Translations under genes and position numbers: made by a program | From: a bacterium | GTDB lineage: Bacteria; Hinthialibacterota; Hinthialibacteria; OLB16 | Direction of reading: 5' to 3' | NCBI GenBank assembly: GCA_022072055.1 | Contig: JAJVIK010000007.1 | Coordinates: 1 to 64,000, forward strand | DNA: 64,000 nucleotides | Notes under the pieces: model-generated | Database searches by the model: none | Told to the model about the DNA's origin: nothing | Seen by the model: only the letters and a program-made list of their open reading frames with translations | In this document: piece after piece, positions 32,234 through 51,262 of the stretch | How positions within the stretch are numbered: position 1 is the stretch's first letter | How the letters are laid out: each line of letters starts with the position of its first letter

Positions 32234-34225
32234 CTATGAGTTGCGGCCCGAAGGCCTCGCGGCTTCAACCACCAGCCGCGCCATCGCTTCTTCCAACGGC
32301 AGAACCCCTTGGTCCCCCTGGCTCCTGACACGCAGCGCCACGGCGCGCCGCTCCGCTTCCCGTTTCCCGACCACCAGCATCAAGGGAACCTTCTCGGTCT
32401 CGGCGGAGCGGATTTTATAGCCGATTTTCTCGCTGCGTTCATCCAGCTCAGCCCGCAGCCCGGCTAGGCGGCAGGCAGTATAGACTTCCCGCGCGTAAGG
32501 GAGAACCTCATCCACCACCGGTAGGACCCGGGCCTGGACGGGGGCCAGCCACGCCGGAAACGCCCCGGCATAATGCTCGATCAGAATCCCCACAAACCGT
32601 TCGAACGAGCCGAACGGCGCGCGGTGGATCATGATCGGGCGGTGGACCTCGCCATCGGACCCAATATATTTCAAACTGAACCGCTCCGGAAGGACATAGT
32701 CCACCTGGACGGTTCCCAGCTGCCATTCGCGGTTGAGACAGTCCCGAACCACGAAATCGATCTTGGGGCCATAGAAGGCGGCCTCGCCGAGTTCCTCGGA
32801 GAAATCCATCGACAGCCCACGGAGCACGTTCCGAATGTTGGATTCGGCACGGTCCCACTGCTCCGGATGGCCGCCGTACTTATCGCTGGACGGATCACGC
32901 CGCCCGAAGCGGATGCGGTAGTCCCCGAAATTCAGGCTCCTGAGAACAAACAGCACCAGTTCCACGGTCTGGGCGAGCTCCTCCTCGAGCTGGTCGGGGG
33001 TCACGAACAAGTGGGCGTCATCCTGGGTGAAGCCGCGCACCCGTGTCATCCCCGACAGCTCCCCGGATTGTTCGTAGCGGTAAACTGTCCCGAACTCGGC
33101 CAGACGATAGGGGAGATCCCGGTAACTCTTCGGCGTGGCCTCATAGATTTTGATGTGGTGCGGGCAGTTCATCGGCTTGAGGAGATAGCCCTCCTCCGAG
33201 GCGTCATCCTCCGAGCCGTGCTCGCGCATGTGAATCGGCGGGTATTGCGAATCCTTGTAGTATGGGAAATGCCCGCTGGTCCGGTAGAGATCGAGCTTGC
33301 CAATGTGCGGGGTGTAGACGCTCTGGTAGCCGGATTCCATCAATTTCTGACGGAGGAAGGATTCGAGTTCGTATCGCAGCGCCGCCCCCTTGGGCATCCA
33401 CAGCACCAGGCCCTGTCCGACATCAGGGGAGATGGTGAACAGGTCCAGTTCCTGGCCGAGTTTGCGATGGTCGCGTTTCTTGGCCTCCTCGATCCGCGCG
33501 AGGTATTCCTCAAGTTCCTTGTGACTGGGAAAGGCGGTGAGATAGACGCGCTGAAGCTGCGGCTGGGTTTCGTCCCCGTGCCAGTAAGCCCCGGCGGTCA
33601 TCAGGAGTTTGAAAGCTCCCGCCCGCCCCGTGCTGGGAGCATGAGGTCCGAGACAGAGGTCCACCCAGTTGCCTTGACGGTAACAGGAGATGGTCTCGCC
33701 GCGTCGGTCCAGCTCCGAGATCATCTCCTCTTTGAACGGGTTGCGGGTCGGACCGAGTATATGCAGCGCCTGATCGGGCGGAAGCTCCAGACGCTCGAAG
33801 GGGACATCCGAATCGCGGATCTCGCCCATGCGCGCCTCGATTCTCTCCAGATCCTCGGCGGTGAAGGGGCGTGGGACTTGAAAATCGTAGAAATAGCGCT
33901 CGTCCGACCAATCTCCCGCCGCGGGAGCCGCGCCCGGAAAAAGGTCCATGACCGCTTGGGCCAGAACATGACCGGCGCTGTGGCGCAGGACCGCGCGCCC
34001 TTGCGGGTCTTTGAAGGTCAGAATCCGAACAGAGGCCGAGCGCTCCAGCGGCGCTGACAGGTCACGCACACGCCCATCGACTTCGATGGCAAGCGCATCC
34101 GCGGCCAACCTCTTGCCCACCAGTTCGGCCACACCCTTCCCGGTGGTTCCGCAAGGGGTCTCGCGGACCGCGCCGTCCGGCAGGGTCACCTGGATGAGGG
34201 TGTCTTGTGTCGCGTTGGTCACCAT
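32234..34225 (-). CDS. thrS: Threonine-tRNA ligase
   Basis: The 663-residue class II synthetase has an N-terminal TGS domain (residues 10-70), an editing domain with H-S-A-G-H near residue 82, the catalytic core with zinc ligand Cys in M-N-C-P-H-H, and a C-terminal anticodon domain. It heads the order thrS-infC-rpmI-rplT-pheS. Its start lies 13 bases after a hairpin whose 3' arm contains the only purine-rich ribosome site (GGAGCGGG), so translation may be controlled by folding or by termination from the upstream tRNA-Val. Confidence 0.97.
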   Translation of the reverse strand: MVTNATQDTLIQVTLPDGAVRETPCGTTGKGVAELVGKRLAADALAIEVDGRVRDLSAPLERSASVRILTFKDPQGRAVLRHSAGHVLAQAVMDLFPGAAPAAGDWSDERYFYDFQVPRPFTAEDLERIEARMGEIRDSDVPFERLELPPDQALHILGPTRNPFKEEMISELDRRGETISCYRQGNWVDLCLGPHAPSTGRAGAFKLLMTAGAYWHGDETQPQLQRVYLTAFPSHKELEEYLARIEEAKKRDHRKLGQELDLFTISPDVGQGLVLWMPKGAALRYELESFLRQKLMESGYQSVYTPHIGKLDLYRTSGHFPYYKDSQYPPIHMREHGSEDDASEEGYLLKPMNCPHHIKIYEATPKSYRDLPYRLAEFGTVYRYEQSGELSGMTRVRGFTQDDAHLFVTPDQLEEELAQTVELVLFVLRSLNFGDYRIRFGRRDPSSDKYGGHPEQWDRAESNIRNVLRGLSMDFSEELGEAAFYGPKIDFVVRDCLNREWQLGTVQVDYVLPERFSLKYIGSDGEVHRPIMIHRAPFGSFERFVGILIEHYAGAFPAWLAPVQARVLPVVDEVLPYAREVYTACRLAGLRAELDERSEKIGYKIRSAETEKVPLMLVVGKREAERRAVALRVRSQGDQGVLPLEEAMARLVVEAARPSGRNS

Positions 34226-34237
34226 AAATTGAAGAAA

Positions 34238-34271
34238 GCCCGCTCCCGGCCTTTCGCCGCCAGGAGCGGGC
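34238..34271 (-). terminator. Hairpin between tRNA-Val and thrS: terminator or thrS leader
   Basis: GCCCGCTCC (34238-34246) pairs with GGAGCGGGC (34263-34271), with three further pairs inside. On the minus strand it follows tRNA-Val and is followed by TTTCTTC, then the thrS start. On the plus strand it is followed by CTTTTTTCTTTTC, a stronger U-tract. The thrS ribosome site lies within the stem. Confidence 0.55.
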
Positions 34272-34295
34272 CCGCTTTTTTCTTTTCTGAAGGTC

Positions 34296-34372
34296 TGGTG
34301 GGCGCTACTGGACTTGAACCAGTGACCCCTTCCATGTCAAGGAAGTACTCTAGCCAGCTGAGCTAAGCGCCC
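34296..34372 (-). tRNA. tRNA-Val (anticodon GAC)
   Basis: Cloverleaf on the minus strand with acceptor GGGCGCT/AGCGCCC, anticodon arm CTTCC/GGAAG around T-T-G-A-C-A-T (GAC), T arm with GTTCAAG, and encoded CCA (34296-34298). Together with the TAC isoacceptor at 21506 the window holds two valine tRNAs. Confidence 0.96.
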
Positions 34373-34400
34373 GATTTTCCGATTGTACAACGCGGCGGGG

Positions 34401-34429
34401 AATTTAGAAGTGTCCAGGGGGGAAGTCAA
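34401..34429 (-). promoter_or_regulatory. Sigma-70 promoter of tRNA-Val(GAC)
   Basis: TTGACT (34429-34424) and TAAATT (34406-34401) on the minus strand are 17 bases apart, about 30 bases before the tRNA. The -35 box matches 5 of 6 bases. Confidence 0.6.
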
Positions 34430-34445
34430 CAACAAGCGGTTACGT

Positions 34446-35270
34446 TCAATCCTCGCCAAAGAGGTATGGCACCAATGTCCCCGCGTCGCGGAATTCCGGA
34501 ATGATCACATCCGCCCCGGCTTGGATGAGTCGGTTGCGCTTCCACTCATCGATTCCCTCGCCGGTCTTTTCGTTGGTCGCCACTCCGACCGCCACTCCCC
34601 CCACGTCCTTGGTGTTCTCAATCTCAACATACCCATCCCCGAAGGTGAGCAGGGCATGGCCGGGGACACTGTTCTCCTTCAGGATGCGCTCAATCACAAT
34701 CTTCTTGGAGTGGCTCTTGTAGTCATCCCGGGCCCCGTACATGCCGTCAAAATAGTGGTCCATCTTGAGCAGGCGGGCCTCGTTCTTGACAAACGGCTCA
34801 TCGGTTCCGCTGGCCACATAGATTCGGACCCCACGGGCCTTAAGGAGCTCCAGAACCTCGTAAGAGCCGGGAACAATCATCTTCTCCGGAGCCACTTCAC
34901 CGCTTTCGAGCGCATGGATGCGATCCTTGATTCGCTCCCAGAGCAGATCGAGGTATTCGCGCTTGTATTCCAGGGGGTCTTTGGGTTCGACTCCGCGCTC
35001 CCGGACCATGTCGGCCAGACCGATCATCTGGTAGATGGTCTGCTTGCCGGTGGTGCGAGCCACAAATTCTTCAACAATTTTTGTTAACTCTTCGGGGGTT
35101 TCCCTCGTATTAGTGGATTGAAGGGTCCGGACAAGCAGGGGAATCATGACCTGCTGCCACCCCTCCCGGATGAGCGAAAGGGTGCCGTCAAAGTCGAACA
35201 GGACATGCTGGAAACCGCCGCGATGGTGTCCGTGGCGAACAATTTCAATGTTTGGGCTAAGATTGGACAT
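34446..35270 (-). CDS. HAD-superfamily phosphatase
   Basis: The 274-residue protein has the HAD motifs in order: F-D-F-D-G-T-L near residues 25-31 with the nucleophile Asp, V-A-S-G-T-D near 152, a Lys near 183, and G-D-G-Y-V-E-I-E near 213. A helical cap (residues 40-130) puts it in the subclass I phosphoglycolate phosphatase/beta-phosphoglucomutase group. Substrate unknown. It is divergent from the PIN-TRAM gene. Confidence 0.9.
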   Translation of the reverse strand: MSNLSPNIEIVRHGHHRGGFQHVLFDFDGTLSLIREGWQQVMIPLLVRTLQSTNTRETPEELTKIVEEFVARTTGKQTIYQMIGLADMVRERGVEPKDPLEYKREYLDLLWERIKDRIHALESGEVAPEKMIVPGSYEVLELLKARGVRIYVASGTDEPFVKNEARLLKMDHYFDGMYGARDDYKSHSKKIVIERILKENSVPGHALLTFGDGYVEIENTKDVGGVAVGVATNEKTGEGIDEWKRNRLIQAGADVIIPEFRDAGTLVPYLFGED

Positions 35271-35392
35271 GACCTCTGGGAGTTCCTAAAAGAATGGGAT
35301 GAGGGGTGAAAGTATCAGCCTCCTTCCGGTCTGAGAAGAGGTCCGGGAGGGTTGAAGTCGACTTGAAGTGAAACAAGGCCCGCAAAAAAACC

Positions 35393-35421
35393 TTGGCAAG
35401 CGGGTTCCCTAGGAGTATGTT
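35393..35421 (+). promoter_or_regulatory. Candidate promoter of the PIN-TRAM gene
   Basis: TTGGCA (35393-35398) and TATGTT (35416-35421) are 17 bases apart, about 60 bases before the ATG at 35488. Matches are 5 of 6 and 4 of 6 to consensus. Confidence 0.5.
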
Positions 35422-35487
35422 AAGGAATTGCGGTTGTCGGTTCGGAGGCGTGAGGCCAACCATCTGAGGAAAGGCTCCGTAAGAACC

Positions 35488-36582
35488 ATGGCTTCATTTA
35501 TTTACACCACGCGCGCGCTGTTCATCTTGCTTTCCGCAGTCTTTTCGGGAGTTGCCTGCTATTTCTGGCCAGGTCTGAAGGGTGATCCGATGGTCTGGGC
35601 CGGATTCGGTTTCCTCGTGTCCGGGGTCATCGTGGTCGTGGAGGCCTGTATTCGGGATGTCTATCCCAAGACCCTCTCGGTGGGGGCGGTCGGGCTTCTG
35701 GCGGGTTTGGTGACCGCCTCGCTCACTGCGCCGATCATCCCTCCGCCCGCGCTTATCGGAGATCCCGCCCACGCCATCGGGGTGGTCGCCCTGTATCTGT
35801 TCCTGGGGTATCTGTGCACCGTGTTCGCCTTGCGCTATGTGGAGCGAATCGATCTCTCCTCCAACCGGCTGATTACGGCGGACGAACCCAGGCTGCGGGG
35901 TTGCCGGATCCTGGACACCTCGGTCTTGATTGATGGTCGCATCCTGGAGGCCGCTCGAACCGGTTTCATGGAGGGGATCTATGTGATTCCCAAGTTCATT
36001 CTGGATGAGCTGCAGAACGTGGCTGATTCTCCGGATTCCTCGCGCCGTCAGCGCGGGCGACGCGGCTTGGACATTGTCCGCGCTCTCCAGGACACCGACC
36101 TCAAGCTCGAAATTCTGGACAAGGATTACCCCCACATTCAGGCGGTGGACGCCAAGCTGATCCAGTGCGCGAAGGACTATCAGGGTCGCATTGTCACCAA
36201 CGATTTCAATCTCAACAAGGTCGCCGAGATCCACTCCATCCCGGTTCTGAACATCAACAATCTGGCCAACGCGCTCAAACCGGTGATATTGCCTGGGGAG
36301 AATCTGACTGTCTCCATCCTCAAGCCCGGCAAGGAGCCGGGACAGGGGGTCGGATACCTCGACGACGGCACCATGGTGGTGGTGGAGGAGGGCTACGCCC
36401 ACTTGCGCGAGGAGATCGAGGTTTTGGTGACAAGCATTCTCCAAACCACCGCGGGTCGGATGATCTTCGGTCGGCTCAGCGCGGAGGAGTTTCCGGCCCA
36501 GCCGCGTGGCATGGTCCAATCCGCAAAGGGGGGATCGCGCAAGGTGGTGGACCTGGACGCCTCCCGCGAGGGGAAGTCCTGA
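35488..36582 (+). CDS. Membrane PIN/TRAM-domain protein (YacL-like)
   Basis: The ATG at 35488 gives 364 residues. Four membrane helices (about 1-110) are followed by a PIN nuclease domain (R-I-L-D-T-S-V-L-I-D-G-R near 134, with acidic residues continuing at V-T-N-D-F-N-L-N) and a TRAM RNA-binding domain near 275-335. This is the architecture of Bacillus YacL and mycobacterial relatives, thought to be membrane-tethered RNases. It is followed by mnmE on the same strand; a shared role in RNA metabolism is possible but not shown. Confidence 0.9.
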   Translation: MASFIYTTRALFILLSAVFSGVACYFWPGLKGDPMVWAGFGFLVSGVIVVVEACIRDVYPKTLSVGAVGLLAGLVTASLTAPIIPPPALIGDPAHAIGVVALYLFLGYLCTVFALRYVERIDLSSNRLITADEPRLRGCRILDTSVLIDGRILEAARTGFMEGIYVIPKFILDELQNVADSPDSSRRQRGRRGLDIVRALQDTDLKLEILDKDYPHIQAVDAKLIQCAKDYQGRIVTNDFNLNKVAEIHSIPVLNINNLANALKPVILPGENLTVSILKPGKEPGQGVGYLDDGTMVVVEEGYAHLREEIEVLVTSILQTTAGRMIFGRLSAEEFPAQPRGMVQSAKGGSRKVVDLDASREGKS

Positions 36583-36698
36583 GCGCCCCGTTCATGGGCC
36601 TTGAGCCGCCTGGACTCCCGCTTGCGCGGGGTTTAGCGTAACCGAGCCGCGACCGTGAGGGAGCAGTTTGGGGGCGCCCCTCATCGCCTCTCCGCCGA

Positions 36699-38084
36699 AT
36701 GTCCGATTACCACTTCAAGGAAGACACCATCGCGGCGGCCTCAACCCCTCCGGGTCGTGGCGCGGTCGGCATCATTCGTCTTTCCGGCGGGCGAGTCCTG
36801 GATGTCATCAGGCCGCTATGGGTCGGTAGGCCGCTGGACCAGATCCCCCCTCGCTTCCTGACCCTCGGAGGAATCTCCAACCCCGCCGGGGAACTCATGG
36901 ATCAAGTGCTCCTGGTGAGGTTTCTGGGCCCCTCCTCCTACACCGGGGAGGATCAGGTGGAGCTTCAGTGTCATGGGAATCCCGGCCTGCTATCGGCCAT
37001 TCTCAGCCTCGTGATCAAACAGGGGGCAAGGGTGGCGGAACCGGGCGAATTCACCTATCGGGCCTTCCGGAATGGACGCCTCACTCTCCTTCAGGCCGAG
37101 TCCGTGGCGGAGCTGATTGAAGCGCGCGGGGAGTGGGCGCGCCGCAACGCCCTTGCCGCTCTCGCGGAAGGGGGACACGAATGGGTCCAAAGCCTGATGG
37201 ACGCTTTACTGGACATCTGGGTTCCGATCGAGGCCGACCTGGAGTTCCCCACGGACGACTTGGATTCCATTCACCTGGAGTCGTACCTCCCGAGGATCGA
37301 GGACCTGAAGGAGAAGATCGAGGAGCTCGACTGTCGGGCAACCCGCTTTGCCAAACTCCAGGAGGGGTTCCGGGTCGTCATCGCGGGCGCCCCGAATGTG
37401 GGTAAATCCAGTCTTCTCAATGCCTTGCTGGGATATAGCCGGGCCTTGGTGACCGAGATACCCGGGACCACGCGGGACACCCTGGAGGAGCTGATCGAGG
37501 TGGAGGGCATTCCGATCCGCCTCATCGACACCGCCGGGCTGGGCGAGGCGCGGGATTTGCTTGACGCCAAGGGCATGGAACGGAGCCGGGAGGCTCTGAC
37601 GCGCGCCGATCTGGCGATCGTGGTGGTGGATTCGGCCGCCACGAATCCCGGACTGGCCACGCCGGAGGCATACTTGCCTCCCGGTTCGCTGCCGGAGGGG
37701 GTTCCCGCCCTCTTGGCTGCCAACAAGTCGGATCTGATTTCTGTCTCCTCCGGGTGGTGGAGCGCCGAGGGGGCCATTCTGGTCTCGGCGCACACCGGAG
37801 AGGGACTGGAGACCTTGCTTCGCGGCCTGTCGGAGCAGCTCACCGGATCGGGTGTGGTCCGCCTCGCGGAGCGGATCATGCTAAACCAACGTCAGGGACT
37901 AGCGCTCGCCAAGGCCAGGGAGGCGCTCTCGCGCTGCGCGGAGAACATCCGAGCCGGCGCCCCGCAGGAGCTTCCCGCCACGGACCTTGGGGATGCGCGG
38001 CGGGCGCTGGAGGAACTTTCCGGGAAAACCATCGAGGCCGACCTTCTGGGGTCCATCTTCAGCCGGTTTTGCATTGGAAAGTGA
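36699..38084 (+). CDS. mnmE: tRNA uridine-5-carboxymethylaminomethyl modification GTPase MnmE
   Basis: The 461-residue protein with MnmG modifies U34 of several tRNAs. It is complete: N-terminal formyl-THF-binding domain starting D-T-I-A-A-A-S-T-P-P-G-R-G near residue 9, a G domain with P-loop G-A-P-N-V-G-K-S-S near 230, D-T-A-G near 277 and N-K-S-D near 346, and the terminal catalytic Cys in F-C-I-G-K. It is the last gene before the rpoBC promoter region. mnmG is not in the window. Confidence 0.96.
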   Translation: MSDYHFKEDTIAAASTPPGRGAVGIIRLSGGRVLDVIRPLWVGRPLDQIPPRFLTLGGISNPAGELMDQVLLVRFLGPSSYTGEDQVELQCHGNPGLLSAILSLVIKQGARVAEPGEFTYRAFRNGRLTLLQAESVAELIEARGEWARRNALAALAEGGHEWVQSLMDALLDIWVPIEADLEFPTDDLDSIHLESYLPRIEDLKEKIEELDCRATRFAKLQEGFRVVIAGAPNVGKSSLLNALLGYSRALVTEIPGTTRDTLEELIEVEGIPIRLIDTAGLGEARDLLDAKGMERSREALTRADLAIVVVDSAATNPGLATPEAYLPPGSLPEGVPALLAANKSDLISVSSGWWSAEGAILVSAHTGEGLETLLRGLSEQLTGSGVVRLAERIMLNQRQGLALAKAREALSRCAENIRAGAPQELPATDLGDARRALEELSGKTIEADLLGSIFSRFCIGK

Positions 38085-38494
38085 GAAGGTTCAGGGACTG
38101 GCGGAAGTTCCTTGGCCCAAGCGACTAGGAACATGCCGAGCGGGGATTCGTGGTGCGCGGATTGCATCCGGAGCGGGTCCCAATAACCCCCTTGACAGCA
38201 AGGGGGTGGGTCGTATAGTGTTTAGGATTCGGGTCTCACCACCTTCGATGCGGCGGGTCACTCACAAGTTGTTGATTTCCCAACCCTCCCTCAAACCCTC
38301 AAGGTCCAAGGACCATCCACCGTCGGTTCCCCCCGACATAGGGATCCGAGCCGTTCGAGTTGTTCCAGAGAGCAAATAAAGGCGCGCTCCCCTGGCGCGC
38401 GGGAATCCCGAGAATAGTTCCGGCCCCGAAGGGACGGGGTGTGAGTCCAGGGGGCTGAAGTTGACCAAAGAACACGACAGGAGACAGAGGAAGC
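38085..38494 (+). other. mnmE-rpoB intergenic region with long rpoB leader
   Basis: No gene is supported in these 410 bases. The region holds a strong promoter (38192-38219) and then a leader of about 270 bases before rpoB. Within the leader GGCGCGC-type arms around 38376-38402 could fold. There is no ribosomal L7/L12 or L10 gene here, which would be the usual neighbour. Confidence 0.5.
38187..38219 (+). promoter_or_regulatory. Sigma-70 promoter of rpoBC overlapped by an inverted repeat
   Basis: A perfect TTGACA at 38192-38197 and TATAGT at 38214-38219 are 16 bases apart. The -35 box sits inside a perfect 8-base inverted repeat, CCCCCTTG (38187-38194) and CAAGGGGG (38199-38206), an operator-like arrangement. 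Confidence 0.7.
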
Positions 38495-43363
<4,869 letters not shown>

Positions 43364-43378
43364 AGCGAAAACCAAGGC

Positions 43379-43404
43379 GCGGCTCCCCCGGCCGGGGGAG
43401 CCGC
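43379..43404. repeat. Perfect 26-base palindrome between rpoB and rpoC
   Basis: GCGGCTCCCCCGG (43379-43391) is the exact reverse complement of 43392-43404. As RNA it would form an 11-base stem with a GGCC loop. No U-tract follows, so it is likely an mRNA processing or pausing element or a REP-like repeat rather than a terminator. Confidence 0.65.
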
Positions 43405-43483
43405 ACGTCGCCCTTCCGCTTGGCGCGGAGGGCCGAAGTAAGGGTCGTTCGGCGACCGGCCCGATCCCTCGAAGGAGGAATTC

Positions 43484-48910
<5,427 letters not shown>

Positions 48911-48925
48911 GGTCGGCTTCGAGTG

Positions 48926-48946
48926 GGGGCGGGGTCGCCCCGCCCC
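48926..48946. repeat. Hairpin repeat between convergent rpoC and hydrolase genes
   Basis: GGGGCGGGG (48926-48934) pairs with CCCCGCCCC (48938-48946) around TCG, followed by TACT. It sits 15 bases after the rpoC stop and touches the stop of the convergent hydrolase gene, so it may act on both transcripts. It resembles the hairpins at 8192 and 9478. Confidence 0.55.
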
Positions 48947-49980
48947 TACTCAGGCTTTGCCGCGCCCGAATTCCACAGGTCCATCCAACGGACCATGTCA
49001 CCCACCACGGCCTTCAGGTTCTTCTCGAATTCCAGCGTGTGGCGCGCGCTCGGGTATTCGATGACCTGGTAGCGGTCGGTCTCGCTCCCCGGAAGCTTGC
49101 GGGTCAGGAACCGGTTGATCTTCTCGTTGTTCACAATCTCATCCCGACCGGCGAGGAGCAGGAGCACCGGCGCCTCGGCCTTCTTCGTCCCCCGACGAAC
49201 CGCCTTGTCCATTTTTCGGCTTTCCCAATAGAACCGCGCGGTGGCCTTGCGGAGAGTCTGAGGGTCCTGCTCGATCCAGTTCTGCCACTTGGGGTCATCG
49301 GTGAAGAGGCTGGCCCGGTCGATGGGGATCGGGATTTCAGGCTGAACCTCGCGGCGGCGCCAGGAGTAGTAGAACACCTTGAGCTTGTTCCAAAGGCTGA
49401 GATCGACCTTGGCGCTGATGCCCGGCGTGCTCAGGATCAGGCCGTTGACCTGACCGGGACGCATGGTTTCATAGAGGAGGGCGAGTTTCCCGCCCCAGGA
49501 AACCCCGAGCAGATACACCGGAAGGTCGGGGTAATCGGCGTGGATGCGCGCCATGAAGGCGTCCAAGTCGGCGATCAGGTCCTCGTAGTTTTGGAGGTGG
49601 CCCCGGTCGCGTTCGTTGAGGCCGGTTCCGCGACGGTCCGGGGCGTAGACCGTATACCCCCGCTCGGCGAGCATCTTTCCGGACATCCGGTACCAACCGC
49701 TGTGGCTCTGGACCCCGTGCAGGTACAGGACCACCCCGCGCGGGGTGGGGCTGGTGTACTTCCGGTAGGCCAGATGGGTCTGGTTGTTGATCTCCAGCTT
49801 TTGAAGCTGGACCCGAACCTGGTTCGGGGCGGCGGGGACGCACAGTGGGAGAAACAGCAGGAGGAGCGACGCGCTCCGTCGCGCCCGGCGGAAATTGAGA
49901 CCGCGGCGGGAACCGGGGGTGGGACCGGGAGCGCGACAGGGCGCCTCATTTCGGGGCGGGAAACTCCACAGACTCATCAC
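48946..49980 (-). CDS. Exported or membrane-anchored alpha/beta hydrolase
   Basis: The 344-residue protein has a hydrophobic segment at about 38-52 (L-L-L-L-F-L-P-L-C-V-P-A-A), so export or anchoring is likely. The serine hydrolase triad is visible: Ser in G-V-S-W-G near residue 160, Asp in A-G-R-D-E near 273, and His in S-A-R-H-T-L near 315. The D-R-R-G-T-G-L motif before the nucleophile resembles monoacylglycerol lipases and lysophospholipases. Its ATG overlaps the stop of the paralogous hydrolase upstream by four bases, so the pair is co-translated. Substrate unknown. Confidence 0.85.
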   Translation of the reverse strand: MMSLWSFPPRNEAPCRAPGPTPGSRRGLNFRRARRSASLLLLFLPLCVPAAPNQVRVQLQKLEINNQTHLAYRKYTSPTPRGVVLYLHGVQSHSGWYRMSGKMLAERGYTVYAPDRRGTGLNERDRGHLQNYEDLIADLDAFMARIHADYPDLPVYLLGVSWGGKLALLYETMRPGQVNGLILSTPGISAKVDLSLWNKLKVFYYSWRRREVQPEIPIPIDRASLFTDDPKWQNWIEQDPQTLRKATARFYWESRKMDKAVRRGTKKAEAPVLLLLAGRDEIVNNEKINRFLTRKLPGSETDRYQVIEYPSARHTLEFEKNLKAVVGDMVRWMDLWNSGAAKPE

Positions 49981-50828
49981 GCGCGAGTCACCTGATCCAC
50001 AAAGGCTTGGATATCATCCACCGCCTGGCCGCGGCATGGCTCAAGGAGGATACTGTGTTTCACCCCGGGATACTGCCTCACCTCAAGAGGTCGGCCTGGA
50101 ACCTTTTCGGTCCAACGGCGAATCCGGTCGTTGTCGATCATCTCGTCCTTCTCACCCAGGAGCACCTGCAGCGGGGTCCTCATCAGCGGCGCGTTCCGCA
50201 CCACCCACCAGCGAATCCGGGAGATCGAGAAAAAGAACCGAACGCTCACCTGACGAGTGCGGAGTTCATCACTTTCGATGAAGGTTTTCACTTCCTCGCG
50301 TTCGGAGAACATTTCAATCGGAATTCCGAGGGGGTATTTCCGCTCGGGCCTTGTCAAATTATCGAATGAGGCCTGGAGAATCTGCAGCGGTTTCGGCTTG
50401 ATCCGGACCGCGATGGCGGGAACCACGCTGACCACTCCAGCGAGGTCTTGGGGACTGCGCATGGCGTGGGCGGCCACCAGCAGGCCGCCGAGCGAGACCC
50501 CGATGGCGAACACCGGACGCCCCTCCGCCTCCTCATGGAGGAAGCCGGTTAATACCGCCAAATCCGCGAAAAAGTCCTCGGCGGACTCGACATGCCCCTT
50601 GGGTCCGCCGCTTCTTCCAAAGCCCCGCCGATCCAGGGAGCTGACCTCGAAGCCGCGCTCGGCCAGGGCCCGCGCCGTGTCCTCATACCATCCGGTGTGG
50701 CTTTCAATCCCGTGGGTGAGCAGGATCCTGGCCCCCTTGGCCGGTCCTTCCGGGGTCCAGCGCTTGCAGAAGAGGTCATAACCCTCGCGGGTCTTAAGGT
50801 GAAACTCGCTTTCAGTGGTCGTCAGCAT
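49977..50828 (-). CDS. Cytosolic alpha/beta hydrolase, monoacylglycerol lipase-like
   Basis: The ATG at 50828 gives 283 residues; the longer frame to 50885 lacks a ribosome site. The oxyanion region T-H-G-I-E-S-H-T-G-W and D-R-R-G-F-G-R-S, the nucleophile elbow G-V-S-L-G near 121, Asp in G-E-K-D-E and His in V-K-H-S-I-L form a complete serine-hydrolase set. No signal peptide. It is a paralog of the next gene, suggesting an inner and an outer lipid-hydrolysing enzyme made together, which is inference. Confidence 0.88.
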   Translation of the reverse strand: MLTTTESEFHLKTREGYDLFCKRWTPEGPAKGARILLTHGIESHTGWYEDTARALAERGFEVSSLDRRGFGRSGGPKGHVESAEDFFADLAVLTGFLHEEAEGRPVFAIGVSLGGLLVAAHAMRSPQDLAGVVSVVPAIAVRIKPKPLQILQASFDNLTRPERKYPLGIPIEMFSEREEVKTFIESDELRTRQVSVRFFFSISRIRWWVVRNAPLMRTPLQVLLGEKDEMIDNDRIRRWTEKVPGRPLEVRQYPGVKHSILLEPCRGQAVDDIQAFVDQVTRA

Positions 50829-50933
50829 GGCGGAATGGTAGGGAGGATGGGGCGGGAAGACAATGAAGGGGGGAGTCTCGCTCAAATCAGGTCAATTCCC
50901 AGGAGAGCCATAGTCCTGTAAACCCCCCTATGA

Positions 50934-51194
50934 ATCCCGACTATCAGCGCCTTCTATGGTCTGGTTATTCAGATGTTCTTGCGAGACCATGGACCACCAC
51001 ATTTTCACGCCCTATATGGGGAAGATGAGGTCCTGGTTGATATCCGTGAACTGAGAATACTGAAGGGATCACTCCCAAGGAGGGCGATGTCCCTGGTCCT
51101 GGAGCGGGCCTCGGAACATCGAGACGAATTGTTGGAGAATTGGAGCCTATGTCGGGAACTCGAACATCCGGAAACGATCGAGCCGTTGCAGTAA
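50934..51194 (+). CDS. DUF4160 protein with an apparent ATC start
   Basis: The frame reads P-T-I-S-A-F-Y-G-L-V-I-Q-M then D-H-G-P-P-H-F-H-A-L-Y-G, the hallmark of DUF4160 proteins, and ends in the usual L-P-R-R-A and N-W segments (86 residues). Family members normally begin M-P-x-I, so the expected start codon here is the ATC at 50934, directly after an in-frame TGA. The first ATG in frame (50973) would remove 13 conserved residues. The gene either uses a rare start or has lost its start codon. DUF4160 genes usually pair with DUF2442, possibly as a toxin-antitoxin-like module; no DUF2442 gene follows here. Confidence 0.62.
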   Translation: MPTISAFYGLVIQMFLRDHGPPHFHALYGEDEVLVDIRELRILKGSLPRRAMSLVLERASEHRDELLENWSLCRELEHPETIEPLQ

Positions 51195-51262
51195 GTCTGT
51201 CTGACGCCATCAGAGGTTGCGGAGCATCCCTCAGGCCTTCCCGAAGGGCCTGGTCCGTTACA

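Noticed and set aside
36600-36640. CCCGC-N4-GCGGG element between the PIN-TRAM gene and mnmE
   Set aside because: The stem is only five bases and no function or copy is evident in the window.
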